In this document: positions 10,467 to 22,133 of the stretch, piece after piece
How positions within the stretch are numbered: the stretch's first letter is position 1
Layout of the letters: every line of letters starts with the position of its first letter
DNA from: Tieghemiomyces parasiticus
Taxonomy: Eukaryota; Kickxellomycota; Dimargaritomycetes; Dimargaritales; Dimargaritaceae
Assembly: GCA_027575765.1 (NCBI GenBank)
Contig: JANBPT010000019.1
Coordinates: 60,364 to 124,363 of the forward strand
Direction: 5' to 3'
DNA length: 64,000 nt
The notes under the pieces: model-generated
What the model saw: only the letters and a program-made list of their open reading frames with translations
Database searches by the model: none
What the model was told of the DNA's origin: nothing
Position numbers and translations under genes: made by a program

Positions 10467-11810
10467 TTAGATTGCCAGGACGGCGGGGAGAATCATGGCC
10501 AGGAGGATGGTCCCCAAGCTGATTTGGGCAGTCGAGGCCTTATTGGGCAGAAAGTTAAAATCATTTGTGTACTTGAAATCGGCACCATCAAAGCACGTCA
10601 CCTTACCCTCAACCTTACTGTCGTATTGCGCATGGACATTGGTGCAGTTAACGAGAAATGAGCTAACAACTGTCATGTTACCAACTTTAGCAAGGACGTC
10701 CAGGTTCACATCAGTTAGGGTGCCGCGAAGATCGATCGTGTGATTTACGGTATGTAGAGACGGGAAACCATTGAAGGTCCTGACTTGATGACAATCGGCC
10801 ATGCGTAGATCAGCGCCGACGGTTTCCAGACTCGCAAAGGACGGCACGAGCAAATCCTTGTTATGCCAGAGTTCCAGGGTCTCGCTAACGGATTTCAACA
10901 CCGGAAAATTAATGCGTCCTAGCTCTGCGTTGTCGTTGATACGTAAAGACCCACCGACGGACTCGAGCTGGGAAAGCTCCATCTGGTCCATCGTATTAGA
11001 GTTAAGCCAAAGGTCGTGGCCAACGGTCCTGAGTGCCGGCACGTGCAGGTACGTGGAATGTGTCACAGACATTTTCTCACCTACGCTGACGAGTTGCGGG
11101 AAATGCACCTTACCCCGCTTAGCGTCACCTGGCTGGCCACTGAGGGCTACGTAAAGATTATCTTCGACCTCGGCGAGACGCGGGAAGGTGACACTGGTAA
11201 TGGCGTGGTTACTGAACATGGAGACATCGCGGGCTTTTACAAAGCTCAGATTGGGTAGCTCCTTGAGCCAGGTATCCTGGACGTGGAAGCGGCCGATTTC
11301 CGCTTGGTTGGGCGGCAGGCTCAGGGTCTCTAGTTGGATATTTTTGCTGACCACGATCCCACCGACATGATTGAGGTTCGGGGTGTAAACAGTCTGAAGA
11401 CGGCCGTTGCCAATAACGACCAACTCACGTGTAATGTGCTCCATATTTGGCAAAGCCACTTTGACCAGGGACACGTTGTTGGTCACATTAAAATTTCCCT
11501 GCAGGGCACGGAGAGAACCTAATGTCAAGTCAGTCCAGTCGCTGCCGTCAATCGTGATGCTGCCCGTCACCTGGGTGCACGAATTGAGGCTGACGAGATC
11601 AATATCGGTCAAAACATGGTAGTCGCCAAAGCAGGACTCGGCTAGAAGGGTTAGGTGCGAGCAACATCATATGCAGAGGTGTTAGTAGATGCTGGTAAGG
11701 CAAAAACGATTAAGGGCGTGCTGACCGTTGTTGGTCTGGTGAGACTTACCTCGGACGGCGGCTGCATATGCAATGGCAGAAACCAAAACTCCGATAATAG
11801 AGGAACGCAT
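10467..11810 (-). CDS. ECM33: Ecm33/Sps2-like GPI-anchored cell-wall protein, copy C
   Basis: Same design as copy A: exon 1 (11810..11750, 61 nt) encodes the signal peptide MRSSIIGVLVSAIAYAAAVR, a phase-1 intron runs from GTAAGT to CTTCTAG, and exon 2 (11641..10467) completes 411 residues. Mature protein begins AESCFGDYHVLTDIDL, followed by repeats such as LRALQGNFNVTNNVS, LVSVGEKMSVTHSTY and LESVGGSLRINDNAEL. Late Cys residues (FLVNCTN, KVTCFDGAD) and a C-terminal hydrophobic tail (LGTILLAMILPAVLAI) after NKASTA give a GPI signal. Several N-glycosylation sequons are present (NVT, NVS, NHT). It is the most upstream of the three copies and looks intact, so together with A it is a probable functional wall protein. 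Confidence 0.87.
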
Positions 11811-12333
11811 GGTAAATTGACGGATAAGAGGATGAACGGTAGCGATGAAGGAAGGAAGTTGCACTTGGAGTTCGGTGGGCGATATGACAAACAGTCAAGA
11901 GGTGAGGGGTAAGAAAAGGGGCTAAAGTATCAAGGCAGTCGATAATATGAAATACGGAAACCGTACTATTACAGTCAGTGGGTACCGAAGGGGGGAGGCG
12001 AGCCATTGGCCTTTTGTACTCCCCATACCATTGGAAAAACTCTCCTCGACAGGAAGGGTGGTTTGAGGGAGGGAAGGAGGGTGCGAGACCGTGAGGGCAA
12101 GCGGGTGAGAGGGAGAGGGCAAACGCTGCGCGGTAGGGCGGGAAAATGGACGTTGGCAGTGGTGGTGGTGGCTGCGTTGGTCTGTTATTGCTTTCAATTC
12201 CTGGCTTCCTGGTCAGCGGGCTAGCGTCCAGATAGTGGAGTATACTAGTTCAGCCCTAGAGCTATCCAGCTTTCCCTCCTCCTTCTCTATACGGGGTTGA
12301 CGGACGACGTCTGCGCTTTACCAAGTGTTACAC

Positions 12334-12380
12334 TGGCGACGCCACCGCCGCTCTTTGGTAACGTAGTACCAGCGTCGCCA
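12334..12380. repeat. inverted repeat (9-bp outer stem plus 5-bp inner stem)
   Basis: TGGCGACGC at 12334-12342 is the reverse complement of GCGTCGCCA at 12372-12380. Inside, TGGTA pairs with TACCA, which directly abuts the right outer arm, so the right arm is 14 nt continuous and the left has a 13-nt bulge. No gene overlaps it. Confidence 0.5.
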
Positions 12381-12390
12381 CTGGCGTACC

Positions 12391-12407
12391 GAGAGAGAGA
12401 GAGAGAG
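12391..12407. repeat. (GA)n microsatellite
   Basis: About eight GA units, immediately after the inverted repeat. Confidence 0.8.
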
Positions 12408-13043
12408 GTAGTGGCAAACGAACAAGCGTAGAAGGAGGCGGAGACAGACTAGCAGGGCAAATGGATCCAACCTCTCTCGTTGGTCTCGTCTCAGTTATAC
12501 CACACAATCGTTTAAGATCTCCTATTTCCTGACAATAAGCAGTACCAGTACAATCTGATCCGTTCCGACCCTACTTTTAGTGTAATGGGCTGGAATGTAA
12601 GGCAATTGATGGTAAAGGCTAAACTGCTCCAAATTTATCAACGGCGAACAGCTCGCATCGTTATTCCTTAACCCGCCGAGGAGGTCATCGACGGCGGAGT
12701 ACGCTTTGGAGTTGCACCGTATCACCCGCCAAGGCTTGGCGCTCAGTGCGTAATTTTGCCCGGCACCGAAAGCGACGGAAGGGAGGCGTGGCATTTCCTG
12801 GTCTGGGGCTCGATTACCTTGACATATAGTCAACGACCCAGGAAACTTATTATTCCCAGCAGTGCAATGGATTGAACAGAGAATTAAATATACAGAAACC
12901 TGCCTTCATTATAAGCCTTTGTGCAAATGGTATCGCCCGACATGACAAAATCACACGACTAACAGAGACAGCCGCTGACGATCAACACGGACCAGACACG
13001 ACGAGGGACATCCCCGGACGCTTAAGCGCCTTCTAAGCCTCCC

Positions 13044-13628
13044 TTAGTCCTTCACGGTACCGTCGCGGGGACGGTACGTGATACCGCGGCGCTCTAGCTC
13101 CATTTCAATATCCTCGGGTATCCGACCCGACACCTGGGCGGCGTAGAGGCCTTTGGCGTACTTTTCGATACGCTGCCAGCGGCTGAGCCAGCTCTCGCCG
13201 GGTCGCATCATGGCCACGAAACCATTGAAGTTAGAGCTGGTGCAGTCAAGGACCCGTTCGTTGTTCCCCCGCATGCGGAGAACTTCCTCGCAGTTCTCGC
13301 AGCCGCTTTTGAGGAACTGGCTCTGGTTCTGAGTATGGCAGACGGCGAAGGGCAAAGGGGGCGGTTGTACGGTCGAGAAAAACAGGGGGTAGGCGTCGTT
13401 AGTGCCTAATAAAGTCGTGGATGTGTTGCGATTTCAGTGACTGGCAAGCAGTCAGTGGACTTGCAGTCAGGTCACTAGCTTAACGCGACATGTGTCGTAG
13501 AGAGTAGTCGTCTGGTGAGTGGCGGCCGTCCAAATAACTTTAGAATCCGCGAGGGTGCCTACCTTGATCAGGGAACAGAGGAGGCACGCCCGAAGCTGAC
13601 GTTTATCTTGAGGCACTATTGTGGACAT
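13044..13628 (-). CDS. SPT4: Spt4, transcription elongation factor
   Basis: Small zinc-finger partner of Spt5 (DSIF) that keeps RNA polymerase II processive. Exon 1 (13628..13563) encodes 22 residues, MSTIVPQDKRQLRACLLCSL plus IK; exon 2 (13328..13044) follows a 234-nt intron in phase 0; total 116 residues, the same as human SPT4 (117). The four zinc ligands are in two Cys-x2-Cys pairs, ACLLC in exon 1 and GCENCEE in exon 2, so the intron splits the finger. Family signatures DCTSSNFNGFVAMMRP, SWLSRWQRI and KGLYAAQVSGR are all present. The acceptor CATACTCAG was chosen over a later one because it gives the family spacing between the two Cys pairs. Confidence 0.95.
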
Positions 13629-14404
13629 GATGTAGAGGATGCGGTAAATTCGAAATTCGACGCGGCAGATACGGTTTGGAGCTAGTAATACGGCTAGAGG
13701 ATGGTAGGAATGGGGGTGACCAGGTGAAATTTAGCAGAAGCAAAAGAGGGCGGCGCCGTTGAGGTGAAGGGATGCAGATGAGCGAGGACTCTTTCATTAA
13801 ATAAGCACATCAGCCAATTTGTACATACCCAGCTAGCTTTGAGGTGCAGCGACTGTGGTGCTCATTCAGCAGCTAGCTCATCCCATGGAGTGCCTTATAT
13901 AGATTGCTTCCGTTACGTATAACCCCTTCTACATAATACGGCCAACCGGTAATCATTTGGGTTCATGCCTTTAGCGTTTCTCGCTATTATGATTTAGGGA
14001 AAAGACCTGTTTTAATACATAAAAGAAGTCGAGTAAGATAAAGTACAGGGAGCTAGCCAAGGTTAGCAAAAAAAAGCCATTTGGTAGAGCTAAAGATGGA
14101 TAAAAAAAAACAAATTCCAGGCTGGACTGGATGCTTGTCCAATTCTGCCATGGCGGATGCACCGCATTAATAGTTGGGAAACGGCAGCGATCAACGGCTG
14201 GCCAGGCAGGACCGGTTACAAGTGTCAACATGGAAGACGGACGGCTAATGTCCAGCGCGCCTTTTATATGGCCGTGGTCGATTGCTTCAAAGCAGGTTTT
14301 TGGGAAGGCGTGAGATAATTACATCACCTTGCTGGCACGTACTAATCGTAAAGTAAGGGTGCGGCATTGGGTACAGTATAAAGGACGGTATAAGTTGACA
14401 GGTG
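13629..14404. other. intergenic, SPT4 upstream region
   Basis: AT-richer than the genes. A-tracts lie at 14070-14110. No gene recognised. Confidence 0.5.
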
Positions 14405-14731
14405 CTACTTAAAATAAAGTATGACACAGAGCATGGTGAGTAGCATTATGACGACTACGTCCCACTGACGGTCGTTGAGTCCTAGTATGACCACGTCGCT
14501 GGCGTGGTTGCAGGATGCCGGCGACTTCACGGTGACCATGAGCACGGACGAGTGGGCTACGGTATCGGTTTTCTCGGGAATGTTGACGACGAAACTCATT
14601 TGACCAGGTCTGCTGGTAACATGATGAGGTATGACTTCACTGTAGCCGGGCGGCGCGGCTACCATGGCCGTTGCGGCCTCGTTAGAGAGCAGCGGCTGAG
14701 ACTCCAGGGTGGAGGTTGTGTAAGCAGCCAT
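14405..14731 (-). CDS. small tail-anchored membrane protein, unknown function
   Basis: Single exon, 108 residues, not recognised. It starts MAAYTTSTLESQPLLSNEAA; ESQPLL fits the acidic dileucine sorting motif ([DE]xxxL[LI]) used for vacuole or endosome targeting. The middle is polar and Pro/Ser/Thr-containing (APPGYSEVIPHH), and VNIPEKTD to VMVTVKSPAS could be a short beta-rich region. The only membrane segment is at the very end, WDVVVIMLLTMLCVILYFK, so it would be tail-anchored with its N-terminus in the cytosol, or a short type of vesicle protein. A good ATG context and lack of in-frame gaps support it as real, but there is no homology to confirm it, and further exons cannot be excluded. 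Confidence 0.5.
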   Translation of the reverse strand: MAAYTTSTLESQPLLSNEAATAMVAAPPGYSEVIPHHVTSRPGQMSFVVNIPEKTDTVAHSSVLMVTVKSPASCNHASDVVILGLNDRQWDVVVIMLLTMLCVILYFK

Positions 14732-17128
14732 GACGAGACGTATACGTTTATGAAAGGTTAATGTAAAGAATAAGGAGAGACGGGCGGATATGGAGGGGTG
14801 AAGGGGGCGGTCGCTGATGTAGAAGGGGTGGCCGGGGAACGCAATGACACGAAATGAAGGGAGAAATGTGTGACAATGAAAGGGTGGTGGGTCTCAGTGG
14901 GAGTGGTAGGATGAAGGTCATGCGACTCCAGCGCTGGCTCTTTATATACGATCGGTTGGGCTACCATCGATCGGTAGGAGCAGCAGGGGGTTACCGAGAG
15001 GGCGGCGCGTGGACAGGGCAGAGCGAACGGCAGCGAAGAGAGATGGTTTCGGAAGAGATTGGCGCATAAGGAGCTACACAAACCAATTCATGAAAGGAAG
15101 GGATCTGCGAGCGAATCGGGCGGGTGCGAGGAACGCAAGAAGTGAGAGAAGATGTGGCCTGTGCGACCAAAAGCGGAGGCCGGTGCGCATACCCCTCTCG
15201 TATCGTTACGAACTGCAAACTACGAGAGGGGGCGACCAGGCCCATAGGATACCGTGCCATTACGGAACAGTAGAAATAACACTCGCGCCTCCGCCTTGAA
15301 CTGCACTGATCGTCGAGGTTAGCGGATCCTGTATCGTTGCAGCATAGCCCATCGGGCCGATCAAAGGGGCAGTGGGGTTGCTCCTTTTGTATCTGTAGTT
15401 ATTACTTTGCTGTTGTATTACATACGCCTCACCAATGGTGCACCACTGCTTTTTCTCGTACTCACCTCACCTTCTACTCCGGTTTACCTTACGACCTCGC
15501 CGTTGCATTGTTGGCGTGCCGTAGAAAACGGACAACGGGAATGAAGCTGAGAGTAAACGCTTGACTCTGTGATAATGTAAGGCCATCTACATTACACCTT
15601 GATGCGGGCAGTCGGTGTGGTCTATCCTACACAGAGGGGCAATACCAACGGCAAACTACTGATGTATTTTTGGGGCTACCTTTCGTCCTGCACGCAACTG
15701 CAGGCTCGGTTACTTCCCGAATCCGTCGGAGACAGCTACAGCGTCTGGCGAGTATCGCATGATAACCGCCCCCCCCTGGATCGTTGTAGCAGCGATTACT
15801 CCAATATAATAGGCTCAAATTGACGATGACTTTAGAGTTGACATTTTATAGGACATTTTATTCCGTCACAAAGGGATTATTAAAGGGCATGATCGCTTGG
15901 GCAGATGATTCACGACGAGCAAATCCTTTTGGGCATGTGAGATTTATCACCTTTAAAAACGGATTGTGTTATCGGTAACCATTGCCATCGAAATGGTACC
16001 GTCAAAGTACATCAACTGTTGTCGGCCGTTGTCGATTGCGCGCACCCTAAACGTCTGTGAGTGGTGCCATTAGGTGATTAGTGGCGGCTCAGGCGAAAAG
16101 GCTTGGGAATTGCATATGTACAACACTATAAGCTCATTGCGGCCTCTTGTGGGTCTCACACGTGATCTTACATCGCTAGCTGTCCGTCCATCAGTCTCGT
16201 CCTTCATAACCGGTTGTAATAGCTGTCCTAGCCGGCTGGACGGCCATTTAAAACTATCTTTCATAGTCACAGGGCTCTAGCTCTGGCCTATACCCCCTCC
16301 CGCGTTCATCACACTCGTTTGCCGCTACGGCCACTGGGCCGTCAAGGTTAACGGGATGGCCGGACCACTCACTTTGGCGCCCGCTGAAGTCCCGGACGTC
16401 TTCATAACTCGTATCTATTCTCCCGATAGTCCCGCGTCAATGAATCATTGCATGGCACCCAGCCGCCACCTCCCTTAGAGCCCTACCGGGTTAGAAATTC
16501 TCGTTGATTTTATTGTAGTTTTCTTTGCCTATTTTGACGCCACTGTGCATTCTTTTTGTTATCTACATTCTCTAACTTTACATGGGACAGTACTAGCGAC
16601 CGTAGATCTAAAAATGGTGTAGTTTGTAGCCAATACACATAAGTTTGAACGTCTAGTGTGAAGCTCTACCAAATGACTATGCAGGACTATACAGGGAAAG
16701 GTAAGGTATGGGGGTCAAAGAAACGCTTCTGATCACCCCCGCCCATCCCTTGCCAGTTAATGAGTAACGTAGGGGAGGCGATAGCTACCAGTATGTAACC
16801 TCTCCCAGACCAACGAATCTGACCTACGCTTGCAATTTTACATCTATAATACTCACTAACTTGCACTTGATTTATAAAAAAACGGGGCAGATCTGGTCAT
16901 TGGTGGTCGCATATTATACATACCGGCGTTAAAGGTATTGGGGCTTGCTTGCTTCCCAGTTGAGGCTGCTTCTTTTGCTCGCCACCTTATAACTAAGGGC
17001 GGCCGGGTCTGAATGGTCAAAGTCGGCCGATTTTGGAACTTCGTAAGCTGTTACTATGCTTCATGAAAAAAAAGAGAACATCCTTGACTTCTCACGTAGC
17101 ACTTAATTAGGTACGATAACTAGATTTA
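14732..17128. other. intergenic, no gene recognised
   Basis: About 2.4 kb between two minus-strand genes. All open frames are short (under 100 codons) and without recognisable motifs. A CACGTG occurs at 16159-16164. The stretch 16500-17100 is AT-rich. It may hold the RING gene's 3' UTR and regulatory DNA. Confidence 0.45.
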
Positions 17129-18153
17129 TTAAATGGCATAGATCAGGTAATTAGGCTCGGAATTGTGCATTAATCCGGCCACTTTAATGGCGTCCATACT
17201 GGCATCGATACGCTCCCGACAGTAGCTGATGCAGTCGAATTTACATAGTGGACACACAGCTGCCCCGTGGGTCAACCAGCCATCGATACATTCTTGATGA
17301 AAGACGTGTTCGCAGGGCATGCGACGCCACATCTGGCCCACCTCGTCATTTCCTTCTAGGCAAATGGGACATGCAGCTTCTCCTAGGGCTATTCTAAGCC
17401 CCGCTAGCGCTTCACGGCTGGAGGAGCATTCAGCGTCTATTCTCTGGGCTTCCATCGGGAATTCACGTCCCCCATCGGTGTCGTGCGTGCCGAGTTGCCT
17501 ACCATGTCCCACGTGTACGGCGCATTTTAAAGCCCGCCAGTAAACCATAGCCTTGGTTACAGAAAAGTTCCATGGTTTAAATAAGCGTAGACGTGAACCA
17601 TTGGTGGCCGTCTCAGCTGATGGGACCGAATCCCCCTCTTTGCTATCTGGCTCAATTACACACAATGGGAAGTAGTTCAACAGGCCCCTTTCGAGAGGCG
17701 GGGGTCTACGGCCTTCCAGGTGTTGGACAGCCGCGTCCAATCGCCATCGCTGGCGCTCTAAGCGGGTATGGCGGCGCCGCAGTCGTCTATGACTCCGACG
17801 TTTCCGTATACAATATACCAAAGTTATGACGACGGCGATGGTAATTACAATGGTAACCAGGGCTGAAATGAGGGCGGTCAGGGCCCCAGTTGAGAGGCCC
17901 GAGCTGTCATGAACCGTGGTGACGTGGCGAACAGCAAGTCTTGGAAGCAGGGGAAGACCGGCCTTCGCTGTTAGTATGGTACACCCTGTTCGAGGGACGA
18001 TAGTGTGAATACCAAGAGGCAGTGGCATGGTAGTATGCTGAACGGCTACGAATTCAATCAATATAGGATATACACCGAGTTTAGGGCCATCAGGTACCCA
18101 GGTAGAGAGGAAAAGAGTGATAGCCGTATTGACGTATGCCGTTGAGGAAGTAG
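17129..18153 (-). CDS. membrane RING-H2 E3 ubiquitin ligase, 5' end unresolved
   Basis: The 3' exon is clear: an extracellular or lumenal part, one transmembrane helix (GALTALISALVTIVITIAVVITLVYCI), a very basic stop-transfer stretch (RKRRSHRRLRRRHTRLERQ), a linker, and a C-terminal RING-H2 domain: CPICLE, then MPCEHVFHQECIDGWL, then CPLC, with all eight zinc ligands of the C3H2C3 pattern. This is the layout of PA-TM-RING/ATL-like ligases in the endomembrane system. No ATG opens the frame; it remains open upstream to a stop near 18172. A splice acceptor (GCCTCAG) at 18154 could join in phase to a donor (GTAGGT) at 18422, adding an exon with a hydrophobic stretch (FLLFLHLQLATSTAAAE) that looks like a signal peptide. 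More exons may lie up to 19.6 kb. Only the 3' exon is given here. Confidence 0.7.
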
Positions 18154-19664
18154 CTGAGGCGGATGTCAGCCGCTATGCATCATGGCATCTCGCCTGTATT
18201 AAATAGAAGGCGACTAGTTGGAACACCTTACCAAAATTTACAAGTCTGTAGGGAGAAGGTTGGCCCACCTATGGGTAAAGGATGACGTCGGATGGCGTTG
18301 GTCGGCGTTGAACCCACTCTTCTCAGCTGTCAATTCGGTTTAATAAGCAGGTATAGCATACCCCTCCGTGTACTCCGATGGCGGGTTCAACAGCTATTGG
18401 ATTAACCAAGAAAAGGACCTACACTCCGCTGCCACTTTCTGTTTATCCTTTTCCAGACCGAGCCTAATTATCACGTAGGGCCTGGACCCAGCCTGCACGG
18501 AAGACCCACGGTTTGTCTGGTGGTCACCGTTTGACAGGTGGAAGCTTTTGCCGAGAAGGCATACCTCTGCGGCTGCAGTGCTCGTGGCCAATTGCAAGTG
18601 AAGAAATAGGAGAAACAGCGGCCGGTTACTCAACTATGGCCCCTGCTTGCACCTGTCAAACAATAAGGAAATCACACATTGTGTAGGAGGTCAGCGCATT
18701 TCCAAATAGTAGTTTGTGAAATGGATGGGAGAATATGAACATTTGGGCGCTGGCAGCAAGGCTAAACAATTGCTTGCGAAACCGGCTGCAATTTAAAGGC
18801 TATCTGACGGGCGGATACCCGGTAAAACTATTCAGACAGGCCCGACTATCTGCCATACACACACCTTTTCACGTTTTGTGCGAGCATGCTATCGTCCATG
18901 CCCTAGATATCGCCAAGTAGACCTCATAATCCCAGATAATCGAGTAGTGCCCTCGCAAATCGACATTTACTCGGATACTAAGAAGGCCTACCCATAGATA
19001 GAAACCGAAGCCTAAACGCCAGGGCTGTTAGGTGTACCATGGTAGATATGGTAAACCGCCAATTACGGCCATTGATGGTGGCGCAAGCCGATGAACTACA
19101 TCCTGATATCCCCTGCCATCTCTATGCTAAAATTCGATCACCCTGTCATAACCCCCTCGCCATGTCACCACTGGACTAGAAAAAGACACTGGGTCAATGA
19201 AGATGTGGGGCTACCGTGAATAATGGGAGATGGTAGGTCCAAGCCCATACACCAAGCGTGAACTTAGAGTAGGCGGTGGGGTGTGGTAAAAGTCTCAAGA
19301 ACTTATGACTTGGTGGGTCAGTTAGGTTAACTGCGCCGGTGATAAGGCCTGGGCTGACCACAAGGGAAGTATCAACAGGATACATAGAGAATTCGATAGC
19401 CTGCGCACTAAATGGCGAGGTTGGACGAGGCCTGCCGCTGTTACCATCGGCCGACCTCACATAAGGAGAGAATTGGCGTACCACCACAAGGGCCTGGAAA
19501 CTGCTGCCACTGGTGGCGGAGTATGCAGTTCCCACTGTAGCCTCACAACGCCCTTCACTGCCAAGTTGACATTGCTACTATGGGCCAACTCGCTCTAAAT
19601 CCTTAACTTCTTTGCATTACTACGGCTCCGTTTTATACCCCTTTGAATACTTGCATGAACCACT
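18154..19664. other. upstream of RING gene; candidate 5' exons
   Basis: Two minus-strand open stretches could be exons of the RING-H2 gene: 18633..18423 (signal-peptide-like start, GTAGGT donor) and about 19580..19194 (begins after a TAG acceptor with CQLGSEGRCEATVG and is Ser/Pro/Val-rich). Neither has a recognisable domain. The interval also holds the COX18 promoter on the plus strand. Confidence 0.3.
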
Positions 19665-20960
19665 ATGTCGTGGTTAACCCGCCCAGTCCTGGCCCGGGCG
19701 ATTCGCCTGCCCACACCATTGCGTTCCTCGTTACGACCGATTCCGCACTTCAGTCACCCGCAGACAGTCTCGCCCATAGGGATTGCAGGCCAATCCCACC
19801 GCGCTTTCAGCGCCGCACGTACCGCCTTTAGCCCACCACTTTCTACCAGTTCGAATGGTAATCCGGCCATGGCCGTAGCACATCACACCCCCGCTGATCC
19901 AGGAGCCATCGGAATCCCGACCGACACCTGGCAACTCGATCCCGAGGCGGCTTACCACGCCTACGCCAACATACCCTTCATTTTCGAGGTGGTACAGGGC
20001 CTACTGGTCGTGGTCCACAACAATGGTGTGCCCTGGTGGGCAACCTTTATTGTCGGTGCCGTGGCTCTCCGGACGACCATCGCCCCAATCGCTATTTATC
20101 AACAGCAGGCCATCGGCCGACAGCTTAAACTACAGCCTGTGGTTAAACTGCTCGGGGATTCCCTTAAGTATACCTTGCGGGAGACTGGGCGGCACAAGGG
20201 GTGGGGCTACGACCGGTACAAGCGGGAGTTATCTAAGGAGGTAAGCCGTCACTTTAACTCAGGGAGAAGTGTAATGCTGTACCCATTCTACACGTATTAC
20301 GGGACGTGACATTGTCTACGGTCGAAGGTTGCTGGTGCAATAGTAGAGTGATAATCTACTCCGCACGCTAGCTTCGCCATCTCACACCTTGCCCTCCACC
20401 GCCACCACCACGTTACCCAGTTTTCCAACCGGGTGGTTCAGATGTACATGCGCAACAACTGTTCGCCGCTCTTCCGGATGGTCCTGCCCTTTGTTCAGAT
20501 CCCGATCTTCGCTGCCGTTTCGTTTACCATTCGCCGTATGTGCGGCCAGCCGCTGCCGTGGTTCGACACAGTTGATCACCTTCCACCCGTGGCCGGGCTG
20601 GCCACCGAGGGTGTGCTCTGGTTCACAGACCTCCTAGTTCCAGACCCTACTTTCATTTTACCCATTGTTCTGGGCGTCACCCACCTGGTCAACATCCAGC
20701 TCAACCTCAGCCTCCGCTCCCAGGGGGTGCCGCTGCCCAAGTACTACCCATACCTCATCAACGGATTCCGTGGCTTGGCGGTGCTCATGACTTATGTGGC
20801 CACCCAAATCCCAGCTGCCCTCTGTCTTTATTGGACGACCTCAGCCCTCTTCAGTACGGGGCTCAATTTCGCATTCCGATCCGTTCGGATACGCCGGCTG
20901 TTCCGCATTTACACGCCGGACAAATCCGTCGCCTTTCCCCGGAAGCCCAGCCCGGTGTGA
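19665..20960 (+). CDS. COX18: Cox18, mitochondrial Oxa1-family membrane insertase
   Basis: Inner-membrane insertase that exports the C-terminal tail of Cox2 during cytochrome oxidase assembly. Exon 1 (19665..20240) and exon 2 (20421..20960) join in phase 0 (GTAAGC..CCCAG) to give 371 residues. The N-terminus MSWLTRPVLARAIRLPTPLR is Arg-rich without acids, a mitochondrial presequence. The conserved YidC/Oxa1 core follows: GVPWWATFIVGAVALRTTIA (first membrane segment with the family Arg), a long polar helix (KLQPVVKLLGDSL, YDRYKREL), then RNNCSPLFRMVLPFVQIPIF after the intron, and further membrane segments FILPIVLGVTHLVNIQLNL and MTYVATQIPAALCLYWTTS. RNNCSP and the lack of an extended C-terminal ribosome-binding coiled coil favour Cox18 over Oxa1. 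Confidence 0.88.
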
Positions 20961-21142
20961 TCAGAGGCAACCTTTCGTCTAGAAGTATATATTTGTAACA
21001 ATGAAGTCGGATAAACGGAAGAACACGACTGCGGCAAAGGCAATGTCGGCCGGGAAACGGCCCCCAATCTGAATAAGCGGCCTGACGCCAGTTTATTTCG
21101 CTAGTACCTGTAGTATGTATCCTAGTAAGCGACTCATAGTGA

Positions 21143-22133
21143 TCAGTCCTCGTCAGAAGACTCCCGACTGGAGCTGGTAGGGGCATCCGACGCCGACAGC
21201 ACGTCAATGCCGGGCCTCTTGCCTTGCGGATTGAGTACCCGGTCGGTGTTGATTTCCACATCATCCGAGACAGTCTTGGACTTCCTTTCGAAAGTCCCTA
21301 GGCCGAGATCCTGTCAATTAATAAATATATAGCCCGTAAGAGTAGATTAGATAACGAAATACCTGGGCAGGCGACGCGGTAGCCCTGTATTCAGCCCTCA
21401 AGCAATTTTGACGAAGTAATGTCGTCACCACCCGGCCAAATGCACTTACCATTTCGACATATTGCTCCTCGTCCGAATCCACATCCTCAACGCTGACGCT
21501 CGTGGCGTCCTGAGCTACCCGCTCGTCCAGATGCTTGTTGGCCGCGGCCAACTGCGGCAAGAAACCTTGTATCCGGTCTAGGACTACGGCAGGTTTCGGA
21601 GTTTGAGTTGAATAGAATGACAGGCAGGTTAGCGTATAGTTCGGCGGGGTTAGTCTTCATGGAGACTCGACCACTGTCATACCGGATTGGCCTAGTTCGG
21701 CACCGCAGGCCAGCAGTGGTAAGCTGGTAACAATTTATCCCGTGTGTCATATATCAGCACCATTTGCCCACCTGATGAGGGACGCCCGAGGTCGCTCGCG
21801 AAGGTCTTGCGTAGTTCGTCCAAAGACCGGGGTTGTGGAGGCGCCTGGGGTTTGATGTCAACAAGGGCTTCCAACCCTGTTGGCGGCTTTGGGCTGCGGG
21901 GAAGGGTTAGCTTCTCCTCTGGCCAGAGTTGGACAATGACAAGGTTGGCAAAGCGGTGCACAGTTTGATATATAGGTTAGCACCGAGGATGCGAGACGCG
22001 ACATACCCTGGGGTCATGAAACAAGCTAAGCTAGGTCCGAGGAATACTTACCGAGCGTGGGGACGCGCTCATCGGCGATTTCGAGATACTCACTGCCCTG
22101 TTTCGCCCCAGTCTTCGGGCACGGTTTTGACAT
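21143..22133 (-). CDS. NOPCHAP1/DUF4598-like protein
   Basis: Four exons, 22133..22052, 21918..21772, 21583..21450 and 21310..21143, give 176 residues; every phase closes (1, 1, 0). Start MSKPCPKTGAK. Exon 2 has a Pro-rich stretch (PKPPTGLEALVDIKPQ). Exon 3 has the family core VLDRIQGFLPQLAAANKHL, which resembles the human NOP protein chaperone 1 segment of the same kind, and ends EEQYVEM; exon 4 continues DLGLGTFERK, the short motif found after the acidic stretch in fungal DUF4598 proteins. The C-terminus is Ser/Asp/Glu-rich. NOPCHAP1 links the R2TP chaperone to NOP58 in box C/D snoRNP assembly; that role is inferred from family only. The weakest splice call is the GTGGGC donor of exon 2. 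Confidence 0.6.

Larger units (their letters stand above)
11811..13043. other. intergenic, upstream of ECM33-like copy C and downstream of SPT4
   Basis: Contains a purine-rich plus strand near 12050-12140 (the promoter side of copy C), an inverted repeat at 12334-12380 and a GA microsatellite right after it. A 103-codon minus-strand frame at 12522-12833 has no recognisable features and is not called. Confidence 0.45.

Noticed and set aside
12522..12833. 103-codon minus-strand frame
   Set aside because: No recognisable domain, starts without support, isolated in intergenic DNA.
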